This document shows, in pieces, positions 1 through 12,600 of a stretch of DNA of 64,000 nucleotides. Where the stretch lies: assembly GCA_021495925.1 (NCBI GenBank), contig JAKEKT010000118.1, positions 30,272 to 94,271 of the forward strand. Reading direction: 5' to 3'. How positions within the stretch are numbered: position 1 is the stretch's first letter; the number at the start of each line of letters is the position of its first letter. The DNA is from Diplodia intermedia (Eukaryota; Ascomycota; Dothideomycetes; Botryosphaeriales; Botryosphaeriaceae). Below the pieces are notes generated by a model. It was not told where the DNA came from. It ran no database searches and was given only the letters and a program-made list of their open reading frames with translations. A program made the position numbers and the translations under genes.

Positions 1-998
1 CGGTACACGACGAGGGAAAACGCCAGGTACATGGCCGTCACCAGCCCCATGCACACCAGCAGCGCGCGGCGGTAGTCGCGGCGCGGCGCGCGCATCTCGC
101 TGACGACGGGCAGGAACGCGGACGTGCCGGCGGAGGAGACGAAGATGGTGGCGGAGGCGGCCATGCCGGCGGCGAAGGAGGGGTGCGCGACGGCGTGGTA
201 GCCGAGGTCGTAGGGACCCGTTTGCGGGGCGGCGGCGGGCCGCGAGAGGGTCGTCACGGCGACGACGACGGTGAGGACGGCGGCGAGGATCGAGATGAAG
301 CCGGCCCAGGTGAGCCAGGCGATCTGCTCGAACTTGCGCACCGACGCGAGCAGGATGATGGCGGCGGTGGCGATGAGCGCCCAGTAGTTTGTGCAGGCGG
401 CGTGGGTGGAGAGGGCGTTGAGGGCCGTCGAGACGCCGATGATGCCGGAGCCGGCGCAGAGGACGTAGCTGGTTGAAGGGGTTAGTGGGGGTGGTGGTGG
501 TTGGAGAGGGGGGAGGGAGAGTGTTGGCTCACGCGACGATGAAGAGGGCGCCGACGATTTCCTTGCACACGACGCCGCCGACGTGGTCGGCCATGTCGGC
601 GATGGAGTGGCAGTGGCCGTGGTTGTTGCGGAAGTTGCCTTGGATGACGGCCGTGTACGTGTTCAGCGCGCCCCAGCCGAGGACTGACAGGGCGCCGCCG
701 ACGGCCCCGAGCGTGTACATGGCCGTCGGGATGGACAGGACGCCCGTGGCGAAGATGATCTTGAGGAAGATTACTGTTGCTTTGACCTGTTGGCGTTCGG
801 TTCAGTCGCCGTTTTGGGGGGATTGGGCGGGAGCATGCTGCTCACCCAGCTGACTGTTCTGAAGTCGACGCCTTCGCCTTTCTTGAACACTTCGAAGTCA
901 TTCCCGACCTCCTTGTCGTACGCGATTGCTTCTGCATCTCCGACGCCACGGTCAGGTGGCGTTTGCGCAATGTCGAGACTGGACTTTTTCTCCGACAT
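1..998 (-). CDS. AAAP-family amino-acid transporter, N-terminal part (runs off the window)
   Basis: Multi-pass permease of the amino acid/auxin permease family (Aa_trans), similar in style to the Neurospora neutral amino-acid permease MTR, expected to import amino acids at the plasma membrane. Exons on the minus strand: 998-846, 786-533, 468-1 (open at the window edge). The introns are 59 and 64 nt, both with GTGAGC donors and CAG acceptors, and joining them keeps the frame. The start is the ATG at 998-996, opening MSEKKSSLDI. A hydrophilic N-terminus of about 50 residues ends in FRTVSW, followed by GVLSIPTAMYTLGAVGG and AVIQGNFRNN, which are typical of the first helices of this family. About 290 residues are visible, with several hydrophobic segments; the C-terminal third lies outside. 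Base composition is normal, with no RIP. The family is clear; the substrate is not. Confidence 0.88.
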
Positions 999-2159
999 GG
1001 TGGAAGGAAGGATGTCAAGAAAAGAGGAAAAGCAGGCGCGCGGTGAGGTGCACACTGGCAACGTTGGAGGTGTATATAACCTTGACGATCTTGATACGGA
1101 CCGGAGATGGCGAACGCTTATGGCCAAGGCTGCAGATAACAGCCTCCGCCCCCTCCGCGAACCATCCCCACTTTTGGCATCTTGCCCAGGAAGATCGGGC
1201 ATGAAGTCACCCCGTTCTTATCACCGCCAAGTCTGTTTTCCGATTCGTAGTTGGCGGCTTCGACTGACAATCTTTGCTGCCGGTCTGGCTGCTGTTAGTC
1301 ATTCAAGTAAGCGCGATCTGGATCCGGTTCGCGATGGATGCGAATTATTGCCCCGCCTGCATCGGTGGTCGCCAATTGGGGCATCTGAAGACGGCCCGAA
1401 AGCCAAACCTTCTGCGGAGATGCATCAGTCATGCAGAGAATTGCAGAACCGAACTGTGCTGTTTGTGCAAGATGTGGAGTGTGCACGTTGGAGGTTGAAA
1501 TTGGGTTGCGAAGGAAGCGGGAGTCTCGCCGCCGCCCACTCTTCGCGCACGCCACCTTTTCGGAGCTTTGACTGAACAAACTCCGAGTTCGGGTTGCTGT
1601 TTTTTCTTTTCTTCTTAGAACAAGGTGAGATAGCTGAAGCCACTCGCAGTTACGTACAGATGAATATCTGAAATACCCGTCCTCTTTATTGCGATACCAA
1701 CGGGATTGACGTTTTAATCCATTAGCACCATGGCGCATCTCTTCTTTCACCGTCCTTGGGACTGAAAAAGTGGCTTCCTCGGTAGAGCCCCGCGCTGCCC
1801 TCTCATTTGCCAGCGGAGGCCCAAAGCCCGTCTCGCCCCCGATACGCTTGGCTCGCCGGGTGATATCCAGGCGGGAATAGAGCGGCGGAAACAACGGCAT
1901 CCATGATCCCCACAAGTGGCTATGGGTGGCTCCACAGAAAGCAGGCTTTGTTCAAATAACAGACAGCAGATCGCCCCAGTCATGTCGTGGTCCGGGCAGT
2001 AATACCGTAACCTTGGCTGCGGGGGATCGAGTTCCCGCTAATCGGAAGCGCTTCCCGACGATTATGACCGCACGTGTAGATAGCAGCACAACCTTGTCTC
2101 TCCAACCTGTTCCCCGACCGGGCCAAGAAGGGCTATGTCTTAGTCATAGCTAATAACGT
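999..2159. other. Intergenic spacer between transporter and RIP island
   Basis: Normal-composition DNA holding the promoter of the minus-strand transporter. A TATA-like stretch (tatata at about 1072-1077) lies roughly 75 bp upstream of its ATG. Longer open frames here (for example 1295-1915 minus) show no recognisable motif and no coding-like pattern. I see no gene. Confidence 0.6.
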
Positions 2160-2532
2160 CCTCCGTAATAGAAAGGCACTATCGGCGCGAATTATTCGAT
2201 AACGACTCCCGTTATACATTTCTTTTAGTTCTATTTATTAAGGTATTTAGTAGTTATAAAGTACTATAAGTCTTCTAGTCTTAAAGTTATAATAAATAAC
2301 TATCGCGATTATCTACTCTATTAATATTATCCGCTAATACCTTTACTAGTACTATATAATCTATATATATTTTAACTATCTAAGCTCTATTCTTTCTATT
2401 TAAGTACTTAGAGTAAATATCTAGACGTATACTAAATTTTAAATCTCTATTAATACGTTAGTTTAAGAGATTCTACTATATTTTTAACTATATCTCTTAT
2501 TTATTTATCTCTAAATTAATTAAAATACTAGT
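2160..2532. repeat. Unassigned RIP-degraded sequence, left arm
   Basis: AT-rich, stop-filled DNA between the island edge and the LINE stub. It resumes on the other side of the stub (2687-2997). No LTR, tail or protein motif is recognisable. It must have been duplicated somewhere to be RIP-mutated, so it is probably an old repeat remnant, or unique DNA caught by spreading of RIP. Confidence 0.5.
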
Positions 2533-2670
2533 TTTATTATTTATTTATTTATTTATTTAGTTTAACGTCTCTCTAGAGTTATAGACTATTAGAGACGAAA
2601 TTTCTCTAGAGAGAATTCGCTTCTATCTATATATTAAAATATATACGTGTTAAAGAAAATTCTAGAAGAA
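2533..2670 (-). mobile_element. LINE-4: 138-bp 5'-truncated LINE stub
   Basis: The minus-strand 3' end of the same Tad1-like LINE family as LINE-1, -2 and -3. The TTTA-repeat tail lies at 2533-2555, followed by the reverse complement of the family's 3' end (compare 4589-4700, and the opposite orientation near 14040-14161). Only about 110 bp beyond the tail was copied. It is bounded by a perfect 16-bp duplication, TAATTAAAATACTAGT, at 2517-2532 and 2671-2686. Short 5'-truncated copies are the usual product of aborted target-primed reverse transcription. Confidence 0.85.
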
Positions 2671-2686
2671 TAATTAAAATACTAGT

Positions 2687-2997
2687 AGAAGTACTAGTAA
2701 ATATATTAATAGATTATACTAATTAAGAAGATAAGAACGCGTAATTTTATAATAAATAAATATTTTAAATCTTATTTAAAGTTACTTTTAAAAACTTAAA
2801 TAGCTTTCTAAACTAATAAACGTAATTTATCTAAGAAATAAAATTAAGATATAAAAAAGAGCTATAGTATTTAATATAACTTTAAATATTCTACTTTAAA
2901 CTTAAATTATAGTATAGCATTCGTCTTATTCTATTAAATACTATATTTAAGCGTTTTTATTAGTTATAATTAGTTAGTATCTCTAATAAAAGATAAT
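2687..2997. repeat. Unassigned RIP-degraded sequence, continuation
   Basis: AT-rich DNA between the LINE stub and the left LTR, ending in a short TAA run just before the LTR. No motif or element boundary was recognised in it. It is probably the continuation of 2160-2532, which the stub interrupted. Confidence 0.5.
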
Positions 2998-3002
2998 AAT
3001 AA

Positions 3003-3128
3003 TATTAGAATTTAAGATATTTAGTAAGAGGTTATTATATTAGTATAAGAAGCGAAGAAGAGACTTAAAGAGATCTACTTATATACTTTACTTTTTACTA
3101 ATTAAGCTATTCTATTTATATTTTAATA
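3003..3128. repeat. Left LTR (126 bp)
   Basis: Matches 41381-41506 over its whole length with only scattered transition differences and no indels. Starts at TATTAGAATTTAAG and ends at TTTTAATA. Preceded by the target duplication aataa. Confidence 0.8.
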
Positions 3129-4574
3129 TACTCTTTTATAAGCTTACTTTTTAAGAAAGATTATAATTCTTAGCGTAGTATTAAGATTCTTACTATATCT
3201 TATCTACTCGTCTTATTATATCTTATTATATCTATCTTACTTATAGTATTATAAATCGTACCGTCTATTTATCTTAGTATTAAGGGCCGTATATCGCTCT
3301 ACTAGTAGTAAGAGTCGTATAGTCGCTCTATTAATAGTAAAAGCCGTATAATTATTCTACTAGTATTTATTCTAGTCGTACGTCGCTATATAGATAATAA
3401 GAGCCGTATAGTTATTCTACTAGTATTAAGAGCCGTATAGTCACTCTACTAGTAGTAGTAGTAGTTACTCTAGTCGTAAATTACTAGAATAATATTAATA
3501 TACGCTTAAAGTAAGTAAATTAAGCTACTACTACTATTATTATTATTCTTATTATTTCTCTAGTAGATACGTTTCTTCTAAAGCGCCGTATCTACTATCT
3601 ATTTAATCTTAAGATTCTTTAGCTTATTCTAGACCTCTACTTAAATACGTAGATCTAGCTTCTAGATAGAAGGCCTAGTATTATTATTAAGATACGAGTA
3701 ATTAATAAACTATATACGCTCGTTATAGAGATATAGTAGAGGCTCTAGTTCTTAGAGTACGTTATAAAGAATCGCTATAAATATACTATCTAAATATCTT
3801 TACTAGAGGGTCTTTATATAAGTATATTTATAATACTTCTTAATAGTCTTATTAAGATTCGTATCGATATCTTCTAGAGTAATTAGCTAGATAGTAACGT
3901 AGATAAAATTATACTAGTATTTATCTAGTACTAAATAGAAGTTATAAATTAGATAATTATTAGATATCTTTAAGAGGTTTATCTTCTTTACTTTAATATA
4001 TATCTTTTTAAGAGCTTAAAGCTAAATATTAATTAAGCGATTATTAAGATTCGTATCTTATATAAGCTTATAGTACTACTACTCTAGATAGAATTTAGTA
4101 GTATAATTTATAAAAGTAATACGTGTCTTTAGAGCACGTAGTAGAGTATAAAGATAAGAATTTAGTTTATTTTAAATAAATAATAGTAGTTAAATTATAA
4201 TTAAGTTCTAAATAGTAGTAGTAAGATCTATAAAAGCCTACTACTACTTATAATACTACTTAAATTTTATACTAAATAAACTTATACGCTAGATAAAGTA
4301 AGAATTTTTTTTATTTAGAAGAGTTAGTTCTTTAAAAATAGAGGATTTAAAAAGAAGATTAAGGTCTATCTACTTTTAGATCTACGTCTATTATATACGA
4401 AACTTAATAAGATATAGCTAGTTATTCTATTACTTTAACTCTATAAGAATAAGACTAAGTTTAATAGTTATTATAGTTATTATTATTATTATTATTAATC
4501 TTAAGACCTACTAAGAGCTACTAAAGTAACGTATTCTTTAAGAGTTACTAATTTATATATACGTACGCGCGTTA
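3129..4574. other. Internal region of the short LTR element (left part)
   Basis: RIP-degraded DNA between the left LTR and LINE-3; its remainder is 41288-41380. All frames are heavily interrupted and I could not assign a protein. It contains an imperfect tandem repeat (3280-3470) and several TAT/TAC-type triplet tracts (for example about 3518-3560 and 4476-4497). Confidence 0.6.
3280..3470 (+). repeat. Imperfect minisatellite, unit about 29 bp
   Basis: About six degenerate copies of a unit built around AAGAGCCGTATAG, then TCGCTCTACTAGTAGT. Copies differ mainly by C/T and G/A changes, as expected if RIP acted after the array formed. The last copy runs into a short TAG triplet tract. Confidence 0.6.
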
Positions 4575-4588
4575 TCTAGATATCTTTA

Positions 4589-5807
4589 TTTTATTTATTT
4601 ATTTAGTTTAACGTTTCTCTAGAGTTTAAGACTATTAGAGATAAGATTTCTCTAAAGATTTACTTCTATCTATATATCTAAATATATATATATTAAAGGG
4701 AATTCTAGAAGAATACTAGAAACGATACGCTTAAAAGCTTAAAAGAGAGTAGAGAGCGTAGATATAATAAAGAAAAGATATATATAATAAAGTAAAAGTC
4801 TAAAAACTATTAAAAATAGAAATAAAAAGTAAAGTAAGTAAGTTCTCTTTTTAGAGAGAATCTTCTCGACTAATTAGATTCGTTTAGCTTTTTTCTATCT
4901 AAGATCGATACTTACTTACTATTTATTATAACTAGTCGAAGTATTACTACTAGTAAACTAGCTATATAACTCTATTTCTAAATTTAGAAATCTAAAAAAG
5001 AGTCTTAAATAGAGATTACTTAATTAAAAATTAAACTTTAACTTTTTAGCTTCGTTAGCTTAGTTACTAACTATACTAGATAGTTATAGATACTAGTAGA
5101 AATAGCTATTTAAGCTTAAATACTCGCTACTTAGTTATTTTTCTTTAGTTCTCGCCCGTTTTTACTCTAAATCGAACGCGACGAGCGCGCTAAGAACGAG
5201 AAGAGACTAGAGAAAAGAATAAAAGAAAGTAGCGTATAGAAAAATAAATAAAATAAGTATTTAATAATATATATTTAGATCTTATTAGATAAGTTATTTA
5301 ATTATTATTATCTAGTAGTAATCTTTATTTATTCTAAGAACTTAGCTATTAGACTAGTTTCTAGAGTTAAAGAGTAGAGATTTATAAGTTTAAGTTAATA
5401 CTTCTTAAGCCCGTCTTTTATAAGAACCCGCGGGTCTCTATAAAAAGAATAATTAAGAAGAAGATAGCGTAATATTTATCTAATTATATAACTATATCTA
5501 TACTAGTTATTTTCGACGTAATTAAGATAATAAAGATAGAACTTAAAGTAGTCGTATTTAATCTTTAATTAGTAGAAGACGAAGGCTATTTCTCTAACTT
5601 TTATAAAAGATTTAAGCCGTTACTTTATTTCTAACTTAAAGATACGTTTATAGAGCGAGTTTAATATTAATTTAAGCTTTATTTTCTACTTCTTATAGAT
5701 TCTCTACTTAACTTTACTTCGATAGAAGCTTAGAGAAGTAGAGACTTTACTTAAAGAGTACTTTATAGCTCTTTTAGTAAGCTAATTAACGTACTTATTA
5801 TCTAGAA
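4589..5807 (-). mobile_element. LINE-3, 3' portion (Tad1-like LINE, minus strand)
   Basis: Reverse complement of the LINE 3' end: the TTTA tail at about 4589-4610, about 700 bp of 3' untranslated sequence, then the C-terminal coding part through the end of the RNase H region. It stops at 5807, where LINE-2 begins. The remainder of the same element is 35956-41273. The outer TSD TCTAGATATCTTTA is at 4575-4588 and 41274-41287. Together the two parts give about 6.5 kb, matching LINE-1. Confidence 0.86.
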
Positions 5808-7659
5808 AAGACGATTTATCGTAATATTAATTCTAGTAGAGTATATATATATAGTATAATATATCTTTAAATTCGACCCTTAAGAATTAAGCTAAGACTA
5901 ATATCGTTCGAAAGCCCTCGATTTTCTTAGCTAGAATCTCGATTCTTAGCTTTATAGACGTACGCGCTATTACGTAGTACGTAAAAGAAGAGATATTCTA
6001 GATAGTACTAGACTAGCTAGAGCTTTATAGTTCTCTCTACTCTTAAAAATTACTCGAATTCGTATTAAATTATATATAGAGTACTATACGATACTAAGAA
6101 ATTCGTTTCTAAAGTTATATTACGATAGCTTCTCTTTAAGCCTAAAAATTCTACTTTAAAGTCTACTAGAAGCCTCTTTTTTAGGCCTTACTAAAGAGTT
6201 TTACGTATATAGATAATCTAATCGACTTAAGCTTTACGCTAAGATATTTCTTAGTCTTCTAAAACCTCTAACGTCTATATTAACTTTATCGGCCCCTTCG
6301 TTTACTTCTAGAGAGTAAGTAATTAAGAAAAACCCTCGTCTCGACCTAGATTTCTTTTATTTATAGCTTAGTTTAGATAAAACTAAAGCCAACGATTTAT
6401 TTTCTAGTCTATTTCTTCTATTTATACTTTTCTCTATATGTTTTTCTTTTAGAAAGAGCTTAAAAACTTCTCTTTTAAATCTAGAATAGCTTTTTTAAAG
6501 TAGAATTTATCTTTTTTAAATTCTATCTTATCTCTAACGTAAGTAGAGGACTTCGAGACTATAAATATAACTATAGAAAACTTTAAGAAACTCTCGATTA
6601 CGTCTACGCCGCTACTAAAAGTTAATACTCTAAAGTCTTTAACTTTCGAACCTATAAATAGCCTCTTCGTTTAAGAAGATCTACTTAAATAACGCGTCTT
6701 AGTAGTTATTTTAACTTTCTTAATAAAGAAGAATAGAGTCTTATATCTTTTTTACTCTTACTTTATCTATAAGGTCTCTTTTAAGAAAACTCTTTCTCTT
6801 AAGATCTTTTTAAAGATCGCGTAAGAGGTTATTAATCGATCTCTAAGTCTTCTTATTAAGACTACGAACCTCTCTAAGCTTAAGATAGAATAAAGATCTA
6901 TTCTAGATCTAATTAAGATTATATATTAGTATATCGAAACTAATAAAGTTATAGTAAAGACCGGCTTAATTCTCGTTACGTAGGTTCGAGCCCTTAAAAA
7001 GACCGCGGTAAACCTTATAAAAATAATAAAAATTCTCTTAAAGTCTACCGCTATCTTTCTCTCGAAGTAGTTCTCGTAGAGGCCTACGTACGCGAATACG
7101 TAATCGGTTTATTTTATATAAAGGTCTATCGTAGTACCGAGCTAGCCGACGTCTACGTACGCCTCTATAGCGGTAAAGGCCTCGATAAACGCGAACGGGT
7201 TTATTCTTATTTTAGAAAAAAAGTAGAAGAACTTTATATAGAAGACCTTCGCGTTTAAGAAGACTACTTACTAAATAGTACTTACTTTAGCTATAAAAAT
7301 TAAAGACCTCTTATCGTTCGATCTATATAACGTCTTTAATAAGATATTCTTAAACTAGTAGAATAAGAACAAGTCTATTATTACTATAGTCTCTCTTTTT
7401 TTAAAAAAGAATCTTATTCTTATCGCGTATAAGTTCTTCTTCGCTAAATTTCTTCTAAAGAATAAGACTATAATTAACTAGATTATTTCTACTCGATTAA
7501 TTACGAAGAACCGTACGTAGTTTAAAGTAGTAGTATATAACGTATTTATATAAGACTTCTCTATTCTCTCTCGTAAGAAGTTTAGAGAGGTTATTTAATT
7601 TAAAGTCGTTATCTTTAACTCTAGATTTAAGATTATTAATATCTTCTATTAGCTTACGC
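5808..7659 (+). mobile_element. LINE-2, segment A: 5' end and most of ORF1
   Basis: Begins immediately after the 12-bp target duplication TATTATCTAGAA (5796-5807, repeated at 35956-35967). It is collinear with 7660-9450 of LINE-1: untranslated leader and most of the gag-like ORF1, ending within the conserved stretch that encodes LT just after the ITKNR..VVYNV region. It is interrupted at 7659 by the insertion of LINE-1 and resumes at 14162. The whole LINE-2, with its insertions removed, is about 6.5 kb. Confidence 0.86.
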
Positions 7660-8399
7660 CTAGACACGTAGATATAATAAAATTCAACCCTCGAGAATTA
7701 CGCTAAGACCGATATCGTTCGAAAGCCCTTAATTTTCTAAGCTAGAATCTCGATTCTTAGCTTCGTAGACGTACGCGCTATTACGTAGTACGTAGAAAAA
7801 GAGATGTTCTAGATAGTACTAGACTAGCTAGAGCTTTATAGCTTTCTCTATTCTTAAAAACCACTTAAATTCGTTCTAAACTTTATATAGAGAATCGTAC
7901 GACACTAAGAAATTCGTTCTTAAAGTTATATTTTAATAGCTCTTTTCTACGCCCGGGAATTCTACTTTAAAGCCTACTAGAAGCCTCTTTTCTAGATCTT
8001 ACTAAAGAGTTTTACGTATATAGACGCTTCGTACGGTTTAAGCTTAACGCTAAGGCGCTACTCGATTTCTCGAAACCTTCGATATCTACGTCGACTCTAT
8101 CGGCCCCTTCGTTTACTTCTAAAGAGTAAGTAATTAAGAAAAGCCCTCGTCTCGATCTAGATTTCTTTTATTTACGGCTTAGTTTAGACGAAACTAAAGT
8201 CGATAATTTATTTCTAGTCTATTTCTCGTCTATTTCTATTATTTCTACACGTTTTTCTTATAGAAAGAGCTTAGAAATTCTCTTTTAAATCTAGAATATC
8301 TTCTTTAGAGTAGAATTTACTCTCTTTAAGCCCTATTCTATCTTCTCTAACGTAGAATATAGACTTCGAGGCTATAGATACGACTATAGAAAACTTCGA

Positions 8400-9620
8400 G
8401 AATCCCTCGACTACGTCTACGCCTCTTTTAATAGCGGCTACGCTAGACCTCTCGGTCTCTAAACCCGCGGAAAATCTCTTTTCGTAAGAGAATCTACGTA
8501 AGAAACGGCCCTTTCTAAGGGTTATACTAATTTCCCCCGTAAAGAAAGAAATATCGAACTCTTAATTCGCCTTCGAACTTTATATTAACCCGAATATCGA
8601 GAACGTACGACAACTCGAAATAAACCTATAGTTATCGAAAGAGGCCGTAAAATGCGTACTTAATCTTCTAGTTAAGACCGCGGATCTCGCCCTCTTTAAA
8701 AAAAAATAGAGGTCTATTCTAAACCTAATTAAGATCGTACGATAGTATACTAAGACGAGTAAAACTATAGATAAGACCGGCGCGGTTCTTACTACGTAAG
8801 TTTAAGCCCTTAAAAAGATCGCGATAGACTTTATAAAGAAAATAAAGAACTTATCTAAGTTCGCTATCGCTATTCTCTTAAACTAGACCTCGTAAAGGGC
8901 TATCTCTTCGACCTCGTAACGCTCGAAGTTTATATAGTAGCCGATCGTAGTGTCTAGCTAATCTACGTATACCTTAATAGCTATTACCGCCGCATTAAAA
9001 GAAGGGCTATAGATTATTTCTTCTTTAAAGAAGAAGTTAAAGGCCTCTACGCCTAAGAAAGTTACGCGGTAGATCGTTCTTACGCCGATTATAGAAATCG
9101 CGGACTTCTCGTTCTTTAGACTACGAAACGCCTTTAATAAGACGTTTTTAAACTAGCTTAAGAGAACGAGACCTACGATCGTAATAGTCTCTCTCTCGCT
9201 AAAAAAGAATATCGTACTTATTATATATAAGAACTTCTTCGCCGAATTTCTTTTAAAGAATAAGGCGATAATTAATCGGGTTATCTCTACTCGATTAATT
9301 ACGAAAAACCGCACGTGGTATAAGATAGCCGTATACGACGTGTCTACGTAAGACCTTTCGACCCTCTTTCGTTTTAGCGAGGCTATTTAGATAGAAATTA
9401 AGGTCTATAACGACGGTCTAAAGATTATCGATACCCTCTACTAGCTTACGCTAAAGGCTAAAAGAGCGAAGTAGTTTACGAACTCGCTAGTTCTTACGTT
9501 TAAGACTAAAGAGAAGACTTAAAAGACTATCTCTAAACGTCTCTACGTTTATAACGTTTTTATTAAGGCGAAGAAGCTAAGAGAGCCGAGAAATATTTTA
9601 AAGAACTCTAAATAAACCCG
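8400..9620 (+). pseudogene. LINE-1 ORF1 (gag-like), RIP-inactivated
   Basis: Nucleic-acid-binding ORF of the LINE; limits are approximate. The best stretch, at about 9290-9600, reads TRLITKNRTWYKIAVYDVST, then stop, then DLSTLFRFSEAI, KVYNDGLKIIDTLY and so on, with TAG or TAA at Trp/Gln/Glu-like positions. This pattern (TR-LTK...W...VYNVS, then the EVKxFN-type block) is what I associate with Tad-clade ORF1. Cysteine knuckles cannot be recognised with certainty, because RIP turns Cys codons into Tyr. The same segment is present in LINE-2 and LINE-3. Confidence 0.65.
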
Positions 9621-9689
9621 TTTTAAATAAGTTCTTTACGAGTTCTATAAGCTAACTTAAATAGAAGTATTTCGATAACGAAATTTATT

Positions 9690-12600
9690 CTAGATATCGT
9701 AGTAGAGTTAAAGATAGACCTCGTTCTTTATTAAGAATCGTATATCTTACTCTACGAGAACTTAAGCTTTCGATCGATTAATTATCTCTTATTCGTTTAA
9801 ATTCTACTAGTCTATTCTTTTAATCTAAGGCCTCGAATACTAATCTACGTCTTTCGCTTTCTTAGAGGAATAAAGGTGAATTTAGAGGCCGGATTCTAGT
9901 AAAGTTTCGATCTAATAGTTCTAAGTATAGAGTAGCGAAAGTTAAAGTTTAAGCTACTTAACTTATATAACTAAAAGAATTAAACGGGTAACGATTCTCG
10001 ACTTACTCTAGAACGCGTTCTATAATAATAATCCCTTAGAACGTAGGCTATAGTAGTCGGGGATTTTAACGTTTATTATTTCTAATAGAATCTAGAATCT
10101 CCCCTCTTATCTAGCGCTAACCGGCTAGTAAAATAGTTAGAAGAAAACGATCTATCTCTCTTAAATAAAAAGAATAAGAATATCTTTTACCGCTTCTATC
10201 TAGAAAGAGAGACGATTATCGACCTTATACTTACTACGTCGGCCTTAGCTAATAGAATTATTAACTAGTAAACGATCGCGGACTTCGATTTTAATTATAA
10301 GATAATTCTATTTAGTCTAGAACCGGCCGGCTATACGAGACCTTCTACGGTAGCTACTACCGCTAGATTTAATACGGAAAAGGCCGACTAGCCTAAGTTT
10401 TAGAAAATCTTTAAATAATAGATAGAGATAATAGTATTTAAGGCCCTAAAAAGCTTAGAATTAAACCCCTTATTAAAAGACATCTCTAAAGACTTAATAG
10501 AAGGCTCGATCCGCTAAATACCCGCGCTAGATGCTCTAGAGATAAGCCTTAACTAGGCTATATCTACCGCGGTAGACCTTTCTATTCCCCGATTAAAACT
10601 AGAAGCTCGATCTAAACTATAGTAGTCGAACGAGCTTTTAGAAGAACGAAGATAACTACGAAGAGAGACCGACGCTTTTAAATCTCTACGTACGAAAGAG
10701 AATAAGCGAAGATACTTAAATAGTTAAAATATCTACTTTAAAGCGATTAAGAGGGCTAAACGCGAACACTAGAATTCTTTTCTAGAAAAAGAAACCCCCG
10801 AGACTATCTTTAAGACTATAGCTTATACTAAGTCTAGAACGCATGCTAGAATCCCTAAGATTAGCTACGATATATATATAGAAAAACGCCTAGAAGATAG
10901 TTTTAAGAGAAAGTATTTAGCTCTTAGAAAGAGGCTCTTTTCGCCGCCTTCTTCTATCGCTTCTTTTAACTAGCAAAGCTACGTCTCTAAACGCTAGAAC
11001 TAGCCGAAGCTTAGTTTAAGAGAAATTAAGAATGCGTACTCTACGTAAATTAAAGAAAAAACGCCGGGACTAGACGCTATTACGTAAAAGATTATTACTT
11101 ATACGTTTAGAGCGAAGCTTAACGCCTTTAATAAGATTCTTTCTACGCTATTCGCCTACGAATATTATTCTACGGGCTGGCGTATAACTATCGAGATAAT
11201 TCTAAGTAAGAAAAAGAGCGATATCGCGAATTTAAAGTTCTATCGTATTATTTCTCTTCTTAATTACCTTAAAAAAGTACTAGAACGAATTACGACTAAA
11301 AGACTAGATTATCTAGCGAAGATCTTTAACCTTCTTTACTATATCTAAATTAGAAAAAGATTAAAGAAATTCGTAATCGATGCCGTAATACTTTTATCGA
11401 ATAAAGTAGAGAAGAACCGCCGTCTTAAATATAAGATCTTTATACTTTTTCTTAATATTAAAAGCGCCTTTAACTACGTAGCCGAAGAATAACTTCTAGC
11501 TATAATAGCTCGAATCGATATGTCGATTAATCTACTTACGTAGGTAAAATCGTTTATATCTATACGAATACTAAGCCTCGCGTTTAACGAAGAAAAGAAA
11601 AAGTTTAGTCTAATAGAGACGAATATTTTATAAGAAAGCTTAGTCTCGTCTATTCTCTTTCTAATCTATTTTCGAGAGCTATTTTTCACCTCTAAAGCTT
11701 CGTTTCTTTCTTATATCGACGATATTACGCTTATAGCTAGCTCCGATAGCTAGAAACGTAATAAGGCGATTCTAGAGAAGAAGACGAATAAACTCTATAC
11801 GCGAAAATAGAAAAACCATATTAAATTTAATCTAAAAAAGACGAAGCTTATTTACTTCGCCTATTCTTTTAAGAAAGACTCGAAATCTCGTTCTATTTCG
11901 ATTACGCTTTCTACGGGAAACGTAATAGAATCTAAAGAATAGGTTAAATAACTAGAAATTTACTTCGACTACGGGTTTATCTTTAAGACGCACGTGTTTA
12001 AAAGAATTAGCTAGGCTCGTTCGATCTTCTATCGCCTCTCTAGACTAGCTAACGTTAAGAGAAGGCTTTTTTTCTACGCGGTTCGCTAGCTATATCTAGC
12101 TTACGTTACTACGGTTATAGACTACGGCTTCGAAATCTACTAGAAAAATTAGAGATAGTTTACCCGCTAATTTAGAGTCCTTTAGAATCTTATTCTATGG
12201 AAGATTCTAGAGGTTTTTAAGACTACCTCTATAATTCCTCTAGAAATAGAGAGTGAAATTCTACTAGCGAATATTTATTTAAACGAGCGGTTACGAAAAT
12301 ATACTCTTAGAATAAATTTACTCGAAGAATTCTATCTTATTCGAATCGAACTAGAGAAGATTAACCTAGATCGACGGGTTTTAGATAGACCTACGTAGTT
12401 AGAGAAGATTAAACTTCTTTTAAAAACGTAACTCGCGTCTTTAGAAGTAGTTAAACCCTTCTACTTTTCGCCGTAGTTACTTAAACTATTCTATTCGACT
12501 ATAATTAGCCCCTTAAATAAAGAAAAGTAGGCTAAGACCTACGCGCTTAAAGTTAAGAAGGCATCTTCTAATTAAATAGCTATTTATTCTAACGTCTTCG

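Noticed and set aside
1295..1915. 206-codon open frame on the minus strand between the transporter and the island
   Set aside because: No recognisable domain, frame-overlapping alternatives, and no intron or start context. Most likely chance in GC-rich DNA.
3280..3470. Regular repeats considered as a CRISPR array
   Set aside because: Units are contiguous and degenerate without unique spacers, and the organism is a fungus.
5808..9600. Apparent tandem duplication of ORF1 within one LINE
   Set aside because: The first copy belongs to LINE-2 and the second to LINE-1, which inserted into LINE-2; the 13-bp duplication at 7647-7659 and 14162-14174 proves it.
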